Part shown: positions 1 through 8,871 of the stretch, in pieces
How the letters are laid out: the number at the start of each line of letters is the position of its first letter
How positions within the stretch are numbered: position 1 is the stretch's first letter
Origin: Haliea sp040222615
Lineage (GTDB): Bacteria; Pseudomonadota; Gammaproteobacteria; Pseudomonadales; Halieaceae
Assembly: GCF_040222615.1 (NCBI RefSeq)
Contig: NZ_JAVKCQ010000140.1
Span: 1 to 64,000, forward strand
Reading direction: 5' to 3'
Length of the DNA: 64,000 nt
Notes under the pieces: generated by a model
Databases searched by the model: none
What the model saw: the letters and a program-made list of their open reading frames with translations, nothing else
What the model was told of the DNA's origin: nothing
Made by a program: the position numbers and the translations under genes

Positions 1-314
1 TCCTGCTCTCCGAGGGTCGCCTGGTGAACCTCGGCAATGCTACCGGCCACCCCTCGCGCATCATGGACGGCTCCTTTGCCAACCAGGTACTGGCGCAGAT
101 CTACCTGTACGAGCGCCGCTTCGCCAGCCTGGAGCCGGAAATGAAGGCAGCGGCCCTGAGGGTCGAGGTCCTGCCGAAGAAACTGGACGAGGAAGTGGCC
201 GCGCAAATGGTCGCAGGTTTTGGCGGTGTGGTGACCAGACTGACCAAGGCACAGGCGGAGTACATCAACGTCAAGGTCGATGGCCCCTTCAAGCCCGACA
301 GCTACAAATACTAG
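1..314 (+). CDS. ahcY: Adenosylhomocysteinase, C-terminal part (5' end outside window)
   Basis: Hydrolyses S-adenosylhomocysteine to adenosine and homocysteine in the cytoplasmic methyl cycle. The visible 103 or so residues read in frame from base 3 and contain the C-terminal signature LVNLGNATGHPS followed by the terminal KPDSYKY, which is typical of the NAD-binding and C-terminal dimer segments of the family. The gene ends with TAG only seven bases before metF, so the two are probably co-transcribed and link methyl-cycle recycling to folate-dependent methionine synthesis. The start and any upstream riboswitch lie outside the window. Confidence 0.95.
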   Translation, partial: LLSEGRLVNLGNATGHPSRIMDGSFANQVLAQIYLYERRFASLEPEMKAAALRVEVLPKKLDEEVAAQMVAGFGGVVTRLTKAQAEYINVKVDGPFKPDSYKY

Positions 315-321
315 GGATGAC

Positions 322-1149
322 ATGAGCATCATCAGCTTTGAATACTTCCCGCCAAAAACAGCGGAAGGTCGGGCCACACTGCTGGAGAAAACCACCCCCG
401 CCCTGCAGGCGCTGAACCCTGCGTTCTTCTCCGTGACCTACGGCGCCGGCGGCTCAACCCGCGACAGCACGCTGGGTATCGTGGAAGCGCTGTGCGCGCA
501 CGGCATTGACGTCGCGCCGCACCTGAGCTTCGGCGCCGATGACCGCGACACCATCGCCGCCCTGCTGCAGCGCTATCGTGAGATGGGAGTCCGGCGTCTG
601 GTGGCTCTGCGAGGCGATATGCCCTCGGGGATGGGCGGCGCCAGCCAGCTGGTCTACGCCAGTGAGCTGGTGGCCTTTGTCCGGGAGCAGACCGGCGACC
701 ACTTCCATATCGAGGTGGCCGCGTACCCGGAGATACACCCCCAGGCCGAAAGCTACGACAGCGACCTGAAGTTCCTCAAGCGGAAGCTGGATGCCGGCGC
801 CAACAGCGCGATCACCCAGTATTTCTACAACGTGGAATCGTACTTCTACTTCCTCGACCAGTGCGCGGCGATCGGGATCGACAAGCCCATCGTCGCCGGC
901 ATCATGCCGATCACCAACTACGCCAACCTGGCGCGGTTCTCCCGCAACTGTGGCGCCGAGATTCCGCGCTGGATCTGCCAGCGCATCGAAGGCTACGGCA
1001 AGGACCAGGAGAGTATTCGCCAGTTCGGCATCGACGTGGTCAGCCAGCTGTGCCAGACCCTGCTGGAAAGCGGCGCGCCCGGGCTGCACTTCTACACCAT
1101 GAACCAGATCGAGCCGACCCGGCAGATCCGCGACAACCTGGGACTCTGA
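322..1149 (+). CDS. metF: Methylenetetrahydrofolate reductase
   Basis: FAD-dependent reduction of 5,10-methylene-THF to 5-methyl-THF, the methyl donor for methionine synthase. The 275-residue protein starts MSIISFEYFPPK, where the FEYFPPK motif holds the catalytic Glu region. It continues with SVTYGAGGSTRD and the ITQYFYN strand, and ends near the usual length for MetF (about 280-296). I chose the ATG at 322, seven bases after the ahcY stop; an in-frame ATG at 280 would overlap ahcY and add non-homologous residues. It likely forms an operon with ahcY and possibly rsmE. Confidence 0.95.
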   Translation: MSIISFEYFPPKTAEGRATLLEKTTPALQALNPAFFSVTYGAGGSTRDSTLGIVEALCAHGIDVAPHLSFGADDRDTIAALLQRYREMGVRRLVALRGDMPSGMGGASQLVYASELVAFVREQTGDHFHIEVAAYPEIHPQAESYDSDLKFLKRKLDAGANSAITQYFYNVESYFYFLDQCAAIGIDKPIVAGIMPITNYANLARFSRNCGAEIPRWICQRIEGYGKDQESIRQFGIDVVSQLCQTLLESGAPGLHFYTMNQIEPTRQIRDNLGL

Positions 1150-1158
1150 GGACAGGCC

Positions 1159-1896
1159 GTGCGCATACCGCGCATCTTTACCGAGCAGGCGCTGGCGGTG
1201 GGGGCCGAGCTGGCGCTGGAGCCGGGTCCCAGCCAGCACCTGGCCCGGGCGCTGCGCATGGGGCAGGGGGACGCGCTGCGCCTGTTCGACGGCAGTGCCT
1301 GCGAGTACCAGGCCAGGATAGTCGCGGCAGACAAGCGGCAGGTCGTGGTGACCGTGCTGGAGTCCATCCCCGGAGTCGCGGAATCCCCGTTGCGGCTCCA
1401 CCTGGGCATCGGCATTTCCCGCGGGGAGCGCATGGATTGGGTGGTGCAAAAGGCCACGGAACTGGGCGTGGCAGCGATCAGCCCACTCTACACCGAACGC
1501 ACCGAGGTACGCCTGCGCGGGGAGCGGGAGGGTCGCAAGCAACTGCACTGGCGGCAGGTGGCGATCAGTGCCTGCGAACAGTGCGGCCGCAGTGTCCTCC
1601 CCGTTGTGCACGAGCCCGCCGCCCTGGCGCCGTGGCTGCAGGGGGCAGACGGTGAGCGCCGGTTCGTGCTCCACCATCGGGCCACAACGGCGCCCCGGGG
1701 AACAGAGCTACCGGCTTCCATCAACCTGCTGGTGGGGCCGGAGGGAGGTCTCAGCGAGGCCGAGATTGCCGCCGCCGAGGCCGCCGGTTTCGAGTCACTG
1801 GCGCTGGGCCCCCGGATCCTGCGCACGGAGACAGCCCCATTGGCGGCGCTGGCCATCCTGCAGGCACGCTGGGGCGACATGGGCAGCCTCGATTAA
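1159..1896 (+). CDS. rsmE: 16S rRNA (uracil1498-N3)-methyltransferase
   Basis: Methylates U1498 of 16S rRNA in the 30S decoding region using SAM. The 245-residue protein begins MRIPRIFTE from a GTG. It shows the RsmE elements in order: a PUA-like N-terminal part, the VVQKATELGVAAISPLYTERTEV segment, LLVGPEGGLSEAE and LGPRILRTETAP, the last two being the knotted SPOUT SAM-binding loops. It lies nine bases after metF. In many gammaproteobacteria rsmE directly precedes gshB, as here. Confidence 0.95.
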   Translation: MRIPRIFTEQALAVGAELALEPGPSQHLARALRMGQGDALRLFDGSACEYQARIVAADKRQVVVTVLESIPGVAESPLRLHLGIGISRGERMDWVVQKATELGVAAISPLYTERTEVRLRGEREGRKQLHWRQVAISACEQCGRSVLPVVHEPAALAPWLQGADGERRFVLHHRATTAPRGTELPASINLLVGPEGGLSEAEIAAAEAAGFESLALGPRILRTETAPLAALAILQARWGDMGSLD

Positions 1897-1913
1897 ACCT
1901 CCCTTGAGCCGGG

Positions 1914-1929
1914 GCGGCGCTTGCGCCGC
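1914..1929. other. GC hairpin upstream of gshB
   Basis: In the 84-base gap between rsmE and gshB there is a perfect 7-base inverted repeat, GCGGCGC and GCGCCGC, separated only by TT. It has no following T-run, so it is not a textbook terminator; it may modestly affect the rsmE 3' end. An AT-rich TACTTTAA follows at about 1944-1951 and could hold a gshB -10, but I see no convincing -35. Confidence 0.35.
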
Positions 1930-1980
1930 AACGGCCCATTGCGTACTTTAACCATCCTTGAAGACCTGCGGAAACTACCA

Positions 1981-2934
1981 ATGACGATCAAGATCGGCGT
2001 AGTCATGGATCCCATCTCGCGGATCCAGTACAAAAAAGACAGCACCCTGGCCATGCTACTCGCTGCCCAGGCCCGTGACTGGCAGCTTTTCTACATGGAA
2101 CCGGGGGACCTGTTCCTGGAGCAGGGCAAGGCCCGGGCCAGTATGGCGCACCTGACCGTGTTCCGGGACCCGGAATCCTGGTTCCAGCTGGACTCTGAAC
2201 ATGTGCGCGACCTGGCGGAGCTGGATGTGATCCTGATGCGCAAGGATCCGCCCTTCGACAATGAGTACATTTATCTCACCTACCTGCTGGAGGCTGCCGA
2301 GCTTGAGGGCACTTTGATCGTCAACCGCTGCCAGAGCCTGCGGGACTGCAACGAGAAGGTCTTCGCCACCCGGTTTCCCCAGTGCTGCCCGCCCCTGCTG
2401 GTGAGCAGCGATCCGGCGCGCCTGAAGGCCTTTCACAGCGAGCACGGCGACGTCATCTTCAAACCCCTGGACGGGATGGGCGGCTCCTCCATCTTCCGGG
2501 TCATGCCCGGCGACCCCAACCTCAACGTCATCCTCGAGACCCTGACCAGCCATGGCAGGCACACGATCATGGCCCAGCGCTTTATTCCCGAAATCGTCGA
2601 GGGCGACAAGCGCATCCTGATGATCAACGGCGAAGCGCTGCCCTACTGCCTCGCGCGGGTACCGATAGCTGGCGAAACCCGCGGCAATCTGGCCGCCGGG
2701 GGCACCGGCAGGGCCCAACCCCTGTCCGACCGGGACAAATGGATTGCAGCCCAGGTCGGTCCCGCCCTGCGCGAGCGCGGCCTCTACTTTGTCGGTCTGG
2801 ACGTGATCGGGGACTACCTCACCGAGATCAACGTCACCAGCCCCACCGGGATCCGGGAGATCGACAATGCCTACAATGTGGACATCGGTGCGCAGCTGAT
2901 GGATTGCATTGCCGCGGAGTTGGCGGCGCGCTGA
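1981..2934 (+). CDS. gshB: Glutathione synthetase
   Basis: ATP-grasp ligase joining gamma-glutamylcysteine and glycine to give glutathione. The 317-residue protein has the GshB start (TIKIGVVMDPI), LRDCNEKVFATRFP, the FKPLDGMGGSSIFR glycine-rich ATP-grasp loop, MAQRFIPEIVEGDKRI and the metal-binding C-terminal LTEINVTSPTGIREID. Length matches the family (about 315). ATG at 1981 is preceded by GCGGAAAC, a weak ribosome site. The following genes, TonB-like, algH and ruvX, are in the same order as in Pseudomonas. Confidence 0.96.
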   Translation: MTIKIGVVMDPISRIQYKKDSTLAMLLAAQARDWQLFYMEPGDLFLEQGKARASMAHLTVFRDPESWFQLDSEHVRDLAELDVILMRKDPPFDNEYIYLTYLLEAAELEGTLIVNRCQSLRDCNEKVFATRFPQCCPPLLVSSDPARLKAFHSEHGDVIFKPLDGMGGSSIFRVMPGDPNLNVILETLTSHGRHTIMAQRFIPEIVEGDKRILMINGEALPYCLARVPIAGETRGNLAAGGTGRAQPLSDRDKWIAAQVGPALRERGLYFVGLDVIGDYLTEINVTSPTGIREIDNAYNVDIGAQLMDCIAAELAAR

Positions 2935-2942
2935 GGCCCGGC

Positions 2943-3794
2943 ATGCAGCAGGGTATCGCCACAGACCCCGGCAACGGCATGGGAATCGCCATTTTCCTGG
3001 CGGCGGCCCTGCACGCCATTCTGGTGCTGGGTCTCGGCTTTGATCCCGGCGCCGAGCCTGAGTATACCCCGCAGCTGGAGATTACCCTGGCCCAGCGCCG
3101 GACTGAGCTCGCGCCCGACGACGCCAGCCACCTGGCCCAGTTCAACCAGCAGGGCAGCGGCGACCAGGCGGAAGAAACCAGCGTCACCAGCACCGACAGT
3201 GCACCCCTGTCACTGGCCCAACAGCAACAGGCGGTAGAGCTGGCCAGGGAGCAGCAGGAAACCGCAACGCCGGTCACCAGCCACAACAGTCAGCGGCAGC
3301 TCCCGGCCAGCCAGCAGGAAAGTGTCCCGGAGGCCGCGCCCGCGCCTGGCCTGAACCCCGATTCAGAGCGCCTGACCGAGGAACTGGCCTATCTCGAGGC
3401 GGCGCTGGATGACCAGGCCCGGGACTATTCCAACCGGCCGCGGGTACGCCGGCTGACCTCCCTGTCCACCCGGGAAGCTGTGGATGCCGCCTACCTGCAC
3501 GACTGGCGGCGGCGCGTTGAAGCCGTGGGCAACCAGTATTACCCGGAAGCCTCGATTCGCTATGGCATCTACGGCAGCCTGCGCCTGCTGGTGGTGATCA
3601 ACTTCGACGGGCAGCTCGAAGACATTCAGGTTCTGGCCTCCTCGGGCTTTGCGGTATTGGATGAAGCGGCGATCAAGATCGTTCGCATGGCGGCGCCATT
3701 TGCCCCGTTTTCCGCCGAACTCAGGGCCACCACCGACAAGCTGGAGATTATCCGCACGTGGCAATTCGAGGAAAACCAGCTAAGCTCGGGGTAG
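2943..3794 (+). CDS. Energy transducer TonB family protein
   Basis: Probable TonB-type periplasm-spanning protein of 283 residues. Visible parts: a short cytoplasmic start, one membrane segment at about residues 14-33 (IAIFLAAALHAILVLGLGF), a long Gln/Ala/Pro-rich periplasmic linker at about 50-140, and a C-terminal TonB-like domain with YPEASIRYGIYGSLRLLVVIN and the DIQVLASSGFAVLDEAAIKIVRMAAPFAPF signature. The family couples the proton gradient via ExbB/ExbD to outer-membrane events. No exbBD is nearby. In Pseudomonas the gene at this position is called tonB3 and affects twitching motility, which would fit the pilTU genes nearby. That functional link is inference. Confidence 0.85.
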   Translation: MQQGIATDPGNGMGIAIFLAAALHAILVLGLGFDPGAEPEYTPQLEITLAQRRTELAPDDASHLAQFNQQGSGDQAEETSVTSTDSAPLSLAQQQQAVELAREQQETATPVTSHNSQRQLPASQQESVPEAAPAPGLNPDSERLTEELAYLEAALDDQARDYSNRPRVRRLTSLSTREAVDAAYLHDWRRRVEAVGNQYYPEASIRYGIYGSLRLLVVINFDGQLEDIQVLASSGFAVLDEAAIKIVRMAAPFAPFSAELRATTDKLEIIRTWQFEENQLSSG

Positions 3795-3841
3795 AGGCGG
3801 GGTATTCATTATCCCGCCGCAAATGAGGGTCAACACACAGG

Positions 3842-4432
3842 ATGTCTGTCAGGGGCGCGACCAGCGCAATCAAGAGTGGCAATTGCCTGCGTGATCACTT
3901 CCTGCTGGCCATGCCAAGCCTGTCCGAAGGAATATTCTCCCAGAGCATCACCTACATTTGCGAACACGGTGAAAGCGGGGCCATGGGCATCATTATCAAC
4001 CAGCCCCTGGATTTGACCGTGGCGGAGATCTTCGAACACCTGGATATCGAGGCCAACCGGGATTTCAGCGACGAGCCGGTGCTGGCTGGCGGGCCCGTGC
4101 AGATCGACCACGGTTTTGTCCTGCACCGCCACAGCGCAACCGACTGGGAAGCCAGCCTGCAGGTGACCGGGGAGATTACACTCACCACCTCCCGCGACAT
4201 ACTGCGCGCGATTGCCGACGGCAGCGGGCCGGCGGAGCACCTGATCGCTCTCGGCTACGCGGGGTGGTCCGCCGGCCAGCTGGAAGAAGAACTGTCCCAC
4301 AACAGCTGGCTGACCCTGCCCGCGGACAGCGAGGTCATCTTTGCCACTCCCTGGCATCGCCGACTCGCGGCGGCGGCGGCCGGCCTCGGTATCGACATGA
4401 ACCTGATTTCAGCCCAGGCGGGGCATGCCTGA
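3842..4432 (+). CDS. algH: YqgE/AlgH family protein
   Basis: Conserved cytoplasmic protein of 196 residues belonging to the YqgE/AlgH (DUF179) family. In Pseudomonas AlgH affects alginate production, but its molecular activity is not settled. Signature stretches are LRDHFLLAMPSL, CEHGESGAMGIIINQPL, LAGGPVQIDHGFVLH and ALGYAGWSAGQLEEEL. ATG at 3842 was chosen; about 14 residues precede the conserved core, a little more than usual. It overlaps ruvX by 8 bases, so translation is probably coupled. Confidence 0.93.
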   Translation: MSVRGATSAIKSGNCLRDHFLLAMPSLSEGIFSQSITYICEHGESGAMGIIINQPLDLTVAEIFEHLDIEANRDFSDEPVLAGGPVQIDHGFVLHRHSATDWEASLQVTGEITLTTSRDILRAIADGSGPAEHLIALGYAGWSAGQLEEELSHNSWLTLPADSEVIFATPWHRRLAAAAAGLGIDMNLISAQAGHA

Positions 4433-4892
4433 CTCGCCAACCCCGGACCATCAGCAACCCGCCACTGTGCTCGCCTTCGACTACGGCCTGAAACAGATAG
4501 GCGTCGCTGTCGGCAACACTCTGCTGGGTACCACCCGCAGCCTGGCCATTTTGCGGGCGAGAGATGGCGTGCCGGACTGGTCGGCACTGGCGGCGCTGGT
4601 GGCCGAATGGCAACCCGACTTGCTGGTGGTCGGCGATCCCCTGAACATGGACGGCAGCGTCAGCGAGCTGGCCACCCGGGCGCGCAAGTTTGGACGTCGA
4701 CTGCACGGCAGGCTCGGCCTGCCGGTGGCCATGACCGACGAACGCCTCAGCAGCTATACCGCGAAGCAGGAACAGCGCGAACGGGGACACCGCGGTGATT
4801 ACAAGGCGGCCCCGATAGACAGCTATGCGGCGGAGCTGATCCTGCAGACCTGGCTGCGGGAACATGCGGGAGCCCGGTCCGGCCCGACCTGA
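4425..4892 (+). CDS. ruvX: Putative pre-16S rRNA nuclease / Holliday junction resolvase-like protein
   Basis: RNase H-fold protein of the YqgF/RuvX family, implicated in processing the 5' end of 16S rRNA. In the 155 residues one sees the first catalytic Asp in LAFDYGLKQIGVAVG, the LLVVGDPLNMDGS strand, and the DERLSSYTA motif. The last codons (GPT, stop) lie inside the first copy of a GC-rich tandem array that continues past the stop. The algH-ruvX pairing is very widely conserved. Confidence 0.93.
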   Translation: MPDSPTPDHQQPATVLAFDYGLKQIGVAVGNTLLGTTRSLAILRARDGVPDWSALAALVAEWQPDLLVVGDPLNMDGSVSELATRARKFGRRLHGRLGLPVAMTDERLSSYTAKQEQRERGHRGDYKAAPIDSYAAELILQTWLREHAGARSGPT

Positions 4893-4932
4893 CGCGGCCC
4901 GACCTGCGCGGCCCGACCTGCGCGGCCCGACC
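4881..4932. repeat. 14-15-base tandem array A at the ruvX stop
   Basis: Four copies of GGCCCGACC start at 4881, 4896, 4910 and 4924, giving periods of 15, 14 and 14 bases; the linker is CTGCGC or a near variant. The first copy encodes the end of ruvX and the rest fill the short gap before the convergent pilU stop at 4939. The array is almost pure G+C, with no T-run. Similar arrays occur at 13420, 19688 and 49924. Confidence 0.9.
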
Positions 4933-4938
4933 CTCATG

Positions 4939-6087
4939 CTACGGCCTGCGCTGGCCTACAAAGTTGCCGCGGGTGTCGGGCTGTTCAAAGCCGAAGTCCG
5001 GTGTATCGTCGGTGGTCGCACGGCCCTTCTCGAACAGCTTTATCATCAGCCGGACATCGTTGGCTGAATCGGCGTAGCGGATGGCATCGTCCAGGCTGAT
5101 GTAGTTCTTTTTGTAGGCCTCCACCAGGGACTGGTCCAGGGTCTGCATGCCCAGCTCGGTCGACTTGGACATTACCTCCTTTATCAGGTGCACTTCGCCT
5201 TTGCGGATATACTCCTGCACCAGCGGCGTATTGAGCAGCACTTCCACCACGGGAACCCGGCCCTTGCCGTCCTTGCGCGGCAGCAGCTGCTGCGCCACCA
5301 TTGCCTTCAGGTTGAGTGACAGGTCCATCCAGACCTGGGAGTGCATGCTGGCCGGAAAGAAGCTCTGGATGCGATCGAGAGCCTGGTTGGCATTGTTGGC
5401 GTGCAGGGTGCACAGGCACAGGTGACCGGTTTCGGCGAAGGTCAGCGCCTGGGCCATGGTATCTGCCGAACGCACCTCCCCGATCAGGATGACATCCGGT
5501 GCCTGGCGCAGGGTATTCTTCAGCGCCACATCGAATGTCTCGGTGTCGATGCCAACCTCGCGCTGGGTGACCAGGCAGTTGCCGTGCTCGTGAATGAATT
5601 CGATCGGATCCTCGATACTGATGATATGGCCGCGGCTGTTGCGGTTGCGGTGGCCCACCATTGCCGCCAGTGAGGTGGTCTTGCCGGTACCCGTGGCGCC
5701 GACAAAAATGACCAGCCCCCGCTTGGTCATGGCCAGGTCCCTGATGATTACTGGCAAGCCCAACTCATCGACATCCGGGATGCGGGTTTCAATTCGCCGC
5801 AATACCATCCCGACGCGACCCCGTTCCACCAGCGCACTGGCCCGAAAGCGGCCCAGGCCTTCGCTGGCGAGGGCGAAGTTGCACTCGAAGGTGCTGAGGA
5901 ACTCCTCCTTCTGCTTCTCGCTCATGGTCGAGAGGACGATTTCCCGTGTCTGTTCATCGGTGAGTTTGGTGTCGCTGATGGGATAGATCTGCCCATCCAC
6001 CTTGATGCACGGGGCAGCGCCGGCAGAGATAAAGCCGTCGGAAGCGCCCTCCTTGACGATGCGTTGCAGTAGTTCCTCGATCCTCAT
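4939..6087 (-). CDS. pilU: Type IV pilus ATPase PilU
   Basis: Hexameric secretion-type ATPase acting as accessory retraction motor at the inner-membrane base of the type IV pilus. The 382 residues equal the length I recall for the Pseudomonas protein. Seen: Walker A VGATGTGKTT at about residues 129-138, EDPIEFIHEHGNCLVTQREVG, Walker B DVILIGEVRSADT and the His-box GHLCLCTLHANN. ATG at 6087 has GGAGGAG upstream; reading further upstream in frame adds unrelated sequence. It follows pilT by 23 bases, forming a pilTU operon. Confidence 0.95.
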   Translation of the reverse strand: MRIEELLQRIVKEGASDGFISAGAAPCIKVDGQIYPISDTKLTDEQTREIVLSTMSEKQKEEFLSTFECNFALASEGLGRFRASALVERGRVGMVLRRIETRIPDVDELGLPVIIRDLAMTKRGLVIFVGATGTGKTTSLAAMVGHRNRNSRGHIISIEDPIEFIHEHGNCLVTQREVGIDTETFDVALKNTLRQAPDVILIGEVRSADTMAQALTFAETGHLCLCTLHANNANQALDRIQSFFPASMHSQVWMDLSLNLKAMVAQQLLPRKDGKGRVPVVEVLLNTPLVQEYIRKGEVHLIKEVMSKSTELGMQTLDQSLVEAYKKNYISLDDAIRYADSANDVRLMIKLFEKGRATTDDTPDFGFEQPDTRGNFVGQRRP

Positions 6088-6110
6088 GGGCTGCTCCTCC
6101 CGACGTCGGA

Positions 6111-7145
6111 CTAGAAGTTTTCCGGCATTCGCGCTTTCTCGCGGGCGATATCCCGGGAAATGACCCGTTTGTCCACCAGCTCCTTCAGGCACTGATCCAT
6201 GGTTTGCATGCCCAGCGCCTGGCCGGTCTGGATAGCGGAATACATTTGCGCCACTTTATCTTCCCGGATCAGGTTGCGAATGGCCGACGTGCCGCGCATG
6301 ATCTCGTGAGCCGCCACCCGGCCGCCAGTGGCGCGTTTGAGCAGGGTCTGGGAAACGACCGCCTGCAGGGACTCCGACAGCATGGAGCGCACCATGGCCT
6401 TTTCCGCGGCGGGGAATACATCCACCACCCGGTCGATGGTTTTCGCCGCCGAGGTGGTGTGCAGGGTACCAAACACGAGGTGTCCGGTTTCCGCCGCAGT
6501 GAGCGCCAGGCGAATGGTCTCGAGGTCGCGCATCTCGCCCACCAGGATGATGTCCGGATCCTCGCGCAGGGCCGAGCGCAGGGCCTCGGCAAAACCCAGG
6601 GTATCCCGGTGCACTTCGCGCTGGTTGACCAGGCATTTCTTGCTTTCGTGCACGAACTCGATAGGGTCCTCGATGGTGAGGATGTGCTCGTACTTGTTGT
6701 CGTTGATGTGGTCGACCATCGCCGCCAGGGTGGTGGACTTGCCCGAGCCGGTAGGCCCGGTGACCAGCACCAGACCGCGCGGCATCATGCAGATATCACG
6801 GAAAACCTGGCCCATGCCGAGGTCTTCCATGGTCAGTACCTTGGAGGGAATGGTACGGAAAACACCGCCCGCACCGCGGTTCTGGTTGAAGGCGTTGACC
6901 CGGAAGCGCGCGACACCCGGAACTTCAAAGGAGAAGTCGGTCTCCATGAACTCCTCGTAGTCCTTGCGCTGCTTGTCGTTCATGATGTCGTAGATCAGGT
7001 CGTGGACCTGCTTGTGATCCATGGGCGGCAGATTGATGCGACGCACATCGCCATCGACACGGATCATCGGCGGCAAACCCGCTGACAAGTGCAAGTCTGA
7101 CGCGCCCTGCTTCGCGCTGAACGCGAGAAGTTCTGTAATGTCCAC
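6111..7145 (-). CDS. pilT: Type IV pilus retraction ATPase PilT
   Basis: ATPase that depolymerises the pilus and powers twitching motility. From the GTG at 7145 the protein reads MDITELLAFSAKQGASDLHLSAG and is 344 residues, the usual length. This start has GGGAG just upstream. An in-frame ATG at 7241 would add 32 residues with no family match. Motifs: Walker A GPTGSGKST at 130-138, Walker B ILVGEMRD at about 200-207, His-box GHLVFGTLHT at 221-230, and the PilT-specific AIRNLIRE near the C-terminus. It is divergent from yggS. Confidence 0.95.
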   Translation of the reverse strand: MDITELLAFSAKQGASDLHLSAGLPPMIRVDGDVRRINLPPMDHKQVHDLIYDIMNDKQRKDYEEFMETDFSFEVPGVARFRVNAFNQNRGAGGVFRTIPSKVLTMEDLGMGQVFRDICMMPRGLVLVTGPTGSGKSTTLAAMVDHINDNKYEHILTIEDPIEFVHESKKCLVNQREVHRDTLGFAEALRSALREDPDIILVGEMRDLETIRLALTAAETGHLVFGTLHTTSAAKTIDRVVDVFPAAEKAMVRSMLSESLQAVVSQTLLKRATGGRVAAHEIMRGTSAIRNLIREDKVAQMYSAIQTGQALGMQTMDQCLKELVDKRVISRDIAREKARMPENF

Positions 7146-7267
7146 CAATTCGCTCCCTGGGGCCAGCCCGGCAATCCCGCCGGTTCCGGCTGCCGACGCA
7201 GGCTCACGCAGCAGCCACATGTTTTTCATCTCGCCTGCCACAGCCGGAATCCGCTACCATCTACCAC

Positions 7268-7972
7268 ATGGATGACGACAGGCTCAGGCACAATATCAAC
7301 AGGCTGCTCGAAAGAGTACGACTCGGCGCGGAAAAAAGCCAGCGCAAGGCGGACAGTGTCCGGGTTCTGGCCGTTAGCAAGACCAGGCCGGCGGACGATG
7401 TGCGCCGTGCAGCGGCACTGGGGCTGCGGGATTTCGGCGAGAATTACCTGCAGGAGGCGCTGGACAAGATAGCCGCATTGACCGACCTGGACCTGTGCTG
7501 GCACTTCATCGGGCCCATCCAGTCGAACAAGACCCGGCCCATCGCCACCCACTTCCAGTGGGTGCACAGCATCGACCGGCTCAAGGTGGCCAGGCGCCTG
7601 AGCGAACAGCGGCCACCAGAGCTGCCGGACCTGCAGGTCTGCCTGCAGGTGAATATCTCGGACGAGGCCAGCAAATCCGGCGTCAGTCTGGCGGATCTCC
7701 CGGCCCTGGCGCGGGAGGTCGCGCAGCTACCCCGCCTGCGTCTGCGCGGATTGATGGCCATTCCCGCTGCCAGTCCGGACCCGGCGCAGCAGCGCCGGCC
7801 CTTTGCCGCGCTGCGGGAGGCGCTGGCGAGTCTGCAGCAAGAGAATCCTGGCCTGGACACACTCTCCATGGGCATGTCCGGCGATCTGGAGGCGGCCGTC
7901 GCCGAGGGGGCCACCATTGTTCGTGTCGGTACCGACATTTTCGGCCCGCGGAGCGCTCCCGCAGGCGGGTGA
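7268..7972 (+). CDS. yggS: Pyridoxal phosphate homeostasis protein (YggS/PLPBP family)
   Basis: Fold-III PLP-binding protein without known catalysis that balances vitamin B6 and amino-acid pools. In the 234 residues the PLP lysine lies in VLAVSKTRP, followed by FGENYLQEA, WHFIGPIQSNK, the glycine-rich LSMGMSGDLEAAV and the C-terminal IVRVGTDIFGPR phosphate-binding loop. The order yggS-proC-yggT next to pilT is well conserved in gammaproteobacteria. It starts 122 bases from the pilT start, so the gap probably holds divergent promoters; a possible -10 TACCAT is at about 7254-7259. Confidence 0.95.
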   Translation: MDDDRLRHNINRLLERVRLGAEKSQRKADSVRVLAVSKTRPADDVRRAAALGLRDFGENYLQEALDKIAALTDLDLCWHFIGPIQSNKTRPIATHFQWVHSIDRLKVARRLSEQRPPELPDLQVCLQVNISDEASKSGVSLADLPALAREVAQLPRLRLRGLMAIPAASPDPAQQRRPFAALREALASLQQENPGLDTLSMGMSGDLEAAVAEGATIVRVGTDIFGPRSAPAGG

Positions 7973-8037
7973 TTTTGCCGCCTTCGGGCGTGTATACTGC
8001 GCCACTGCCCTGACCTCCAGCCAACGGGAAATTACCT

Positions 8038-8871
8038 TTGGACACAGCAGTTATCAGCTTTATCGGCGCCGGCAACATGGCCTCCAGCATCATCGGGGGC
8101 CTGCTGGAAAGCGGTCATCCGGCACCTGCTCTGCGCGCTTCTGATCCCACCGCGGCAAGCCTGCAGAAACTGCGCCAGCTGGGCGCTATAGCGACGTTTG
8201 CGGACAATGCCGCAGCCTGCGCTGACGCCGATGTAGTCATCCTTGCGGTAAAGCCACAGATGATGGCTGCGGCCATGGCCAGCATTGTCGAACCTGTCGC
8301 AGCTAGGGGCGCGCTGGTGATTTCCATTGCGGCCGGCACCACCATCACCGCCCTGGAACACGGCCTGGGCACCGGCACAGCCGTTGTTCGCTGCATGCCC
8401 AACACCCCGGCGCTGCTCGGAGTCGGTGCCACCGCGTTGTACGCCAATGCCAATGTCAGCCCCGTGCAACGGGAACTGGCCAGCACCATCCTGGGCGCCG
8501 TTGGGCTGATCGAGTGGGTGCCGGAAGAAAGCCAGCTGGACGCCGTCACCGCCCTGTCCGGCAGCGGCCCCGCCTACTTCTTCCTGTTCATGGAGGCCAT
8601 GATCAACGCCGGCTGTGCCATGGGCCTGTCCCGCGACTGTGCAACCGCCATGACCACCCAGACTGCGCTGGGTGCGGCGCGCATGGCCACCGAGAGCGAT
8701 GTCGACCTGGTCGAGCTGCGGCGCCGCGTGACCAGCCCCGGCGGTACCACGGAGAGCGCGGTGCAGTGCTTTGAGCATGAGGGTTTGCGGGACCTGGTGG
8801 CGCACGCCATGGCAGCGGCCCGGCAGCGGGCGGCGGAAATGGGTGCGGACCAGGAGGGCAATAAAGCGTGA
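8038..8871 (+). CDS. proC: Pyrroline-5-carboxylate reductase
   Basis: NAD(P)H-dependent last step of proline synthesis. The 277-residue protein carries the Rossmann motif ISFIGAGNMASSIIGGL at its N-terminus and the family signature near residues 215-245 (LVELRRRVTSPGGTTESAV), with AVTALSGSGPAYFF before it. The first ATG is inside the Rossmann motif, so the start must be the TTG at 8038, with AACGGGA about 10 bases upstream. The stop overlaps the GTG start of the next gene (GTGA), implying coupled translation. Confidence 0.95.
   Translation: MDTAVISFIGAGNMASSIIGGLLESGHPAPALRASDPTAASLQKLRQLGAIATFADNAAACADADVVILAVKPQMMAAAMASIVEPVAARGALVISIAAGTTITALEHGLGTGTAVVRCMPNTPALLGVGATALYANANVSPVQRELASTILGAVGLIEWVPEESQLDAVTALSGSGPAYFFLFMEAMINAGCAMGLSRDCATAMTTQTALGAARMATESDVDLVELRRRVTSPGGTTESAVQCFEHEGLRDLVAHAMAAARQRAAEMGADQEGNKA

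Noticed and set aside
315..321. SAM or SAH riboswitch before metF
   Set aside because: Only seven bases separate ahcY and metF, too short for any riboswitch; one upstream of ahcY would be outside the window.
4881..4932. Tandem arrays considered as CRISPR
   Set aside because: Units are contiguous with no unique spacers, are only 14-15 bases long, and no cas genes are present.
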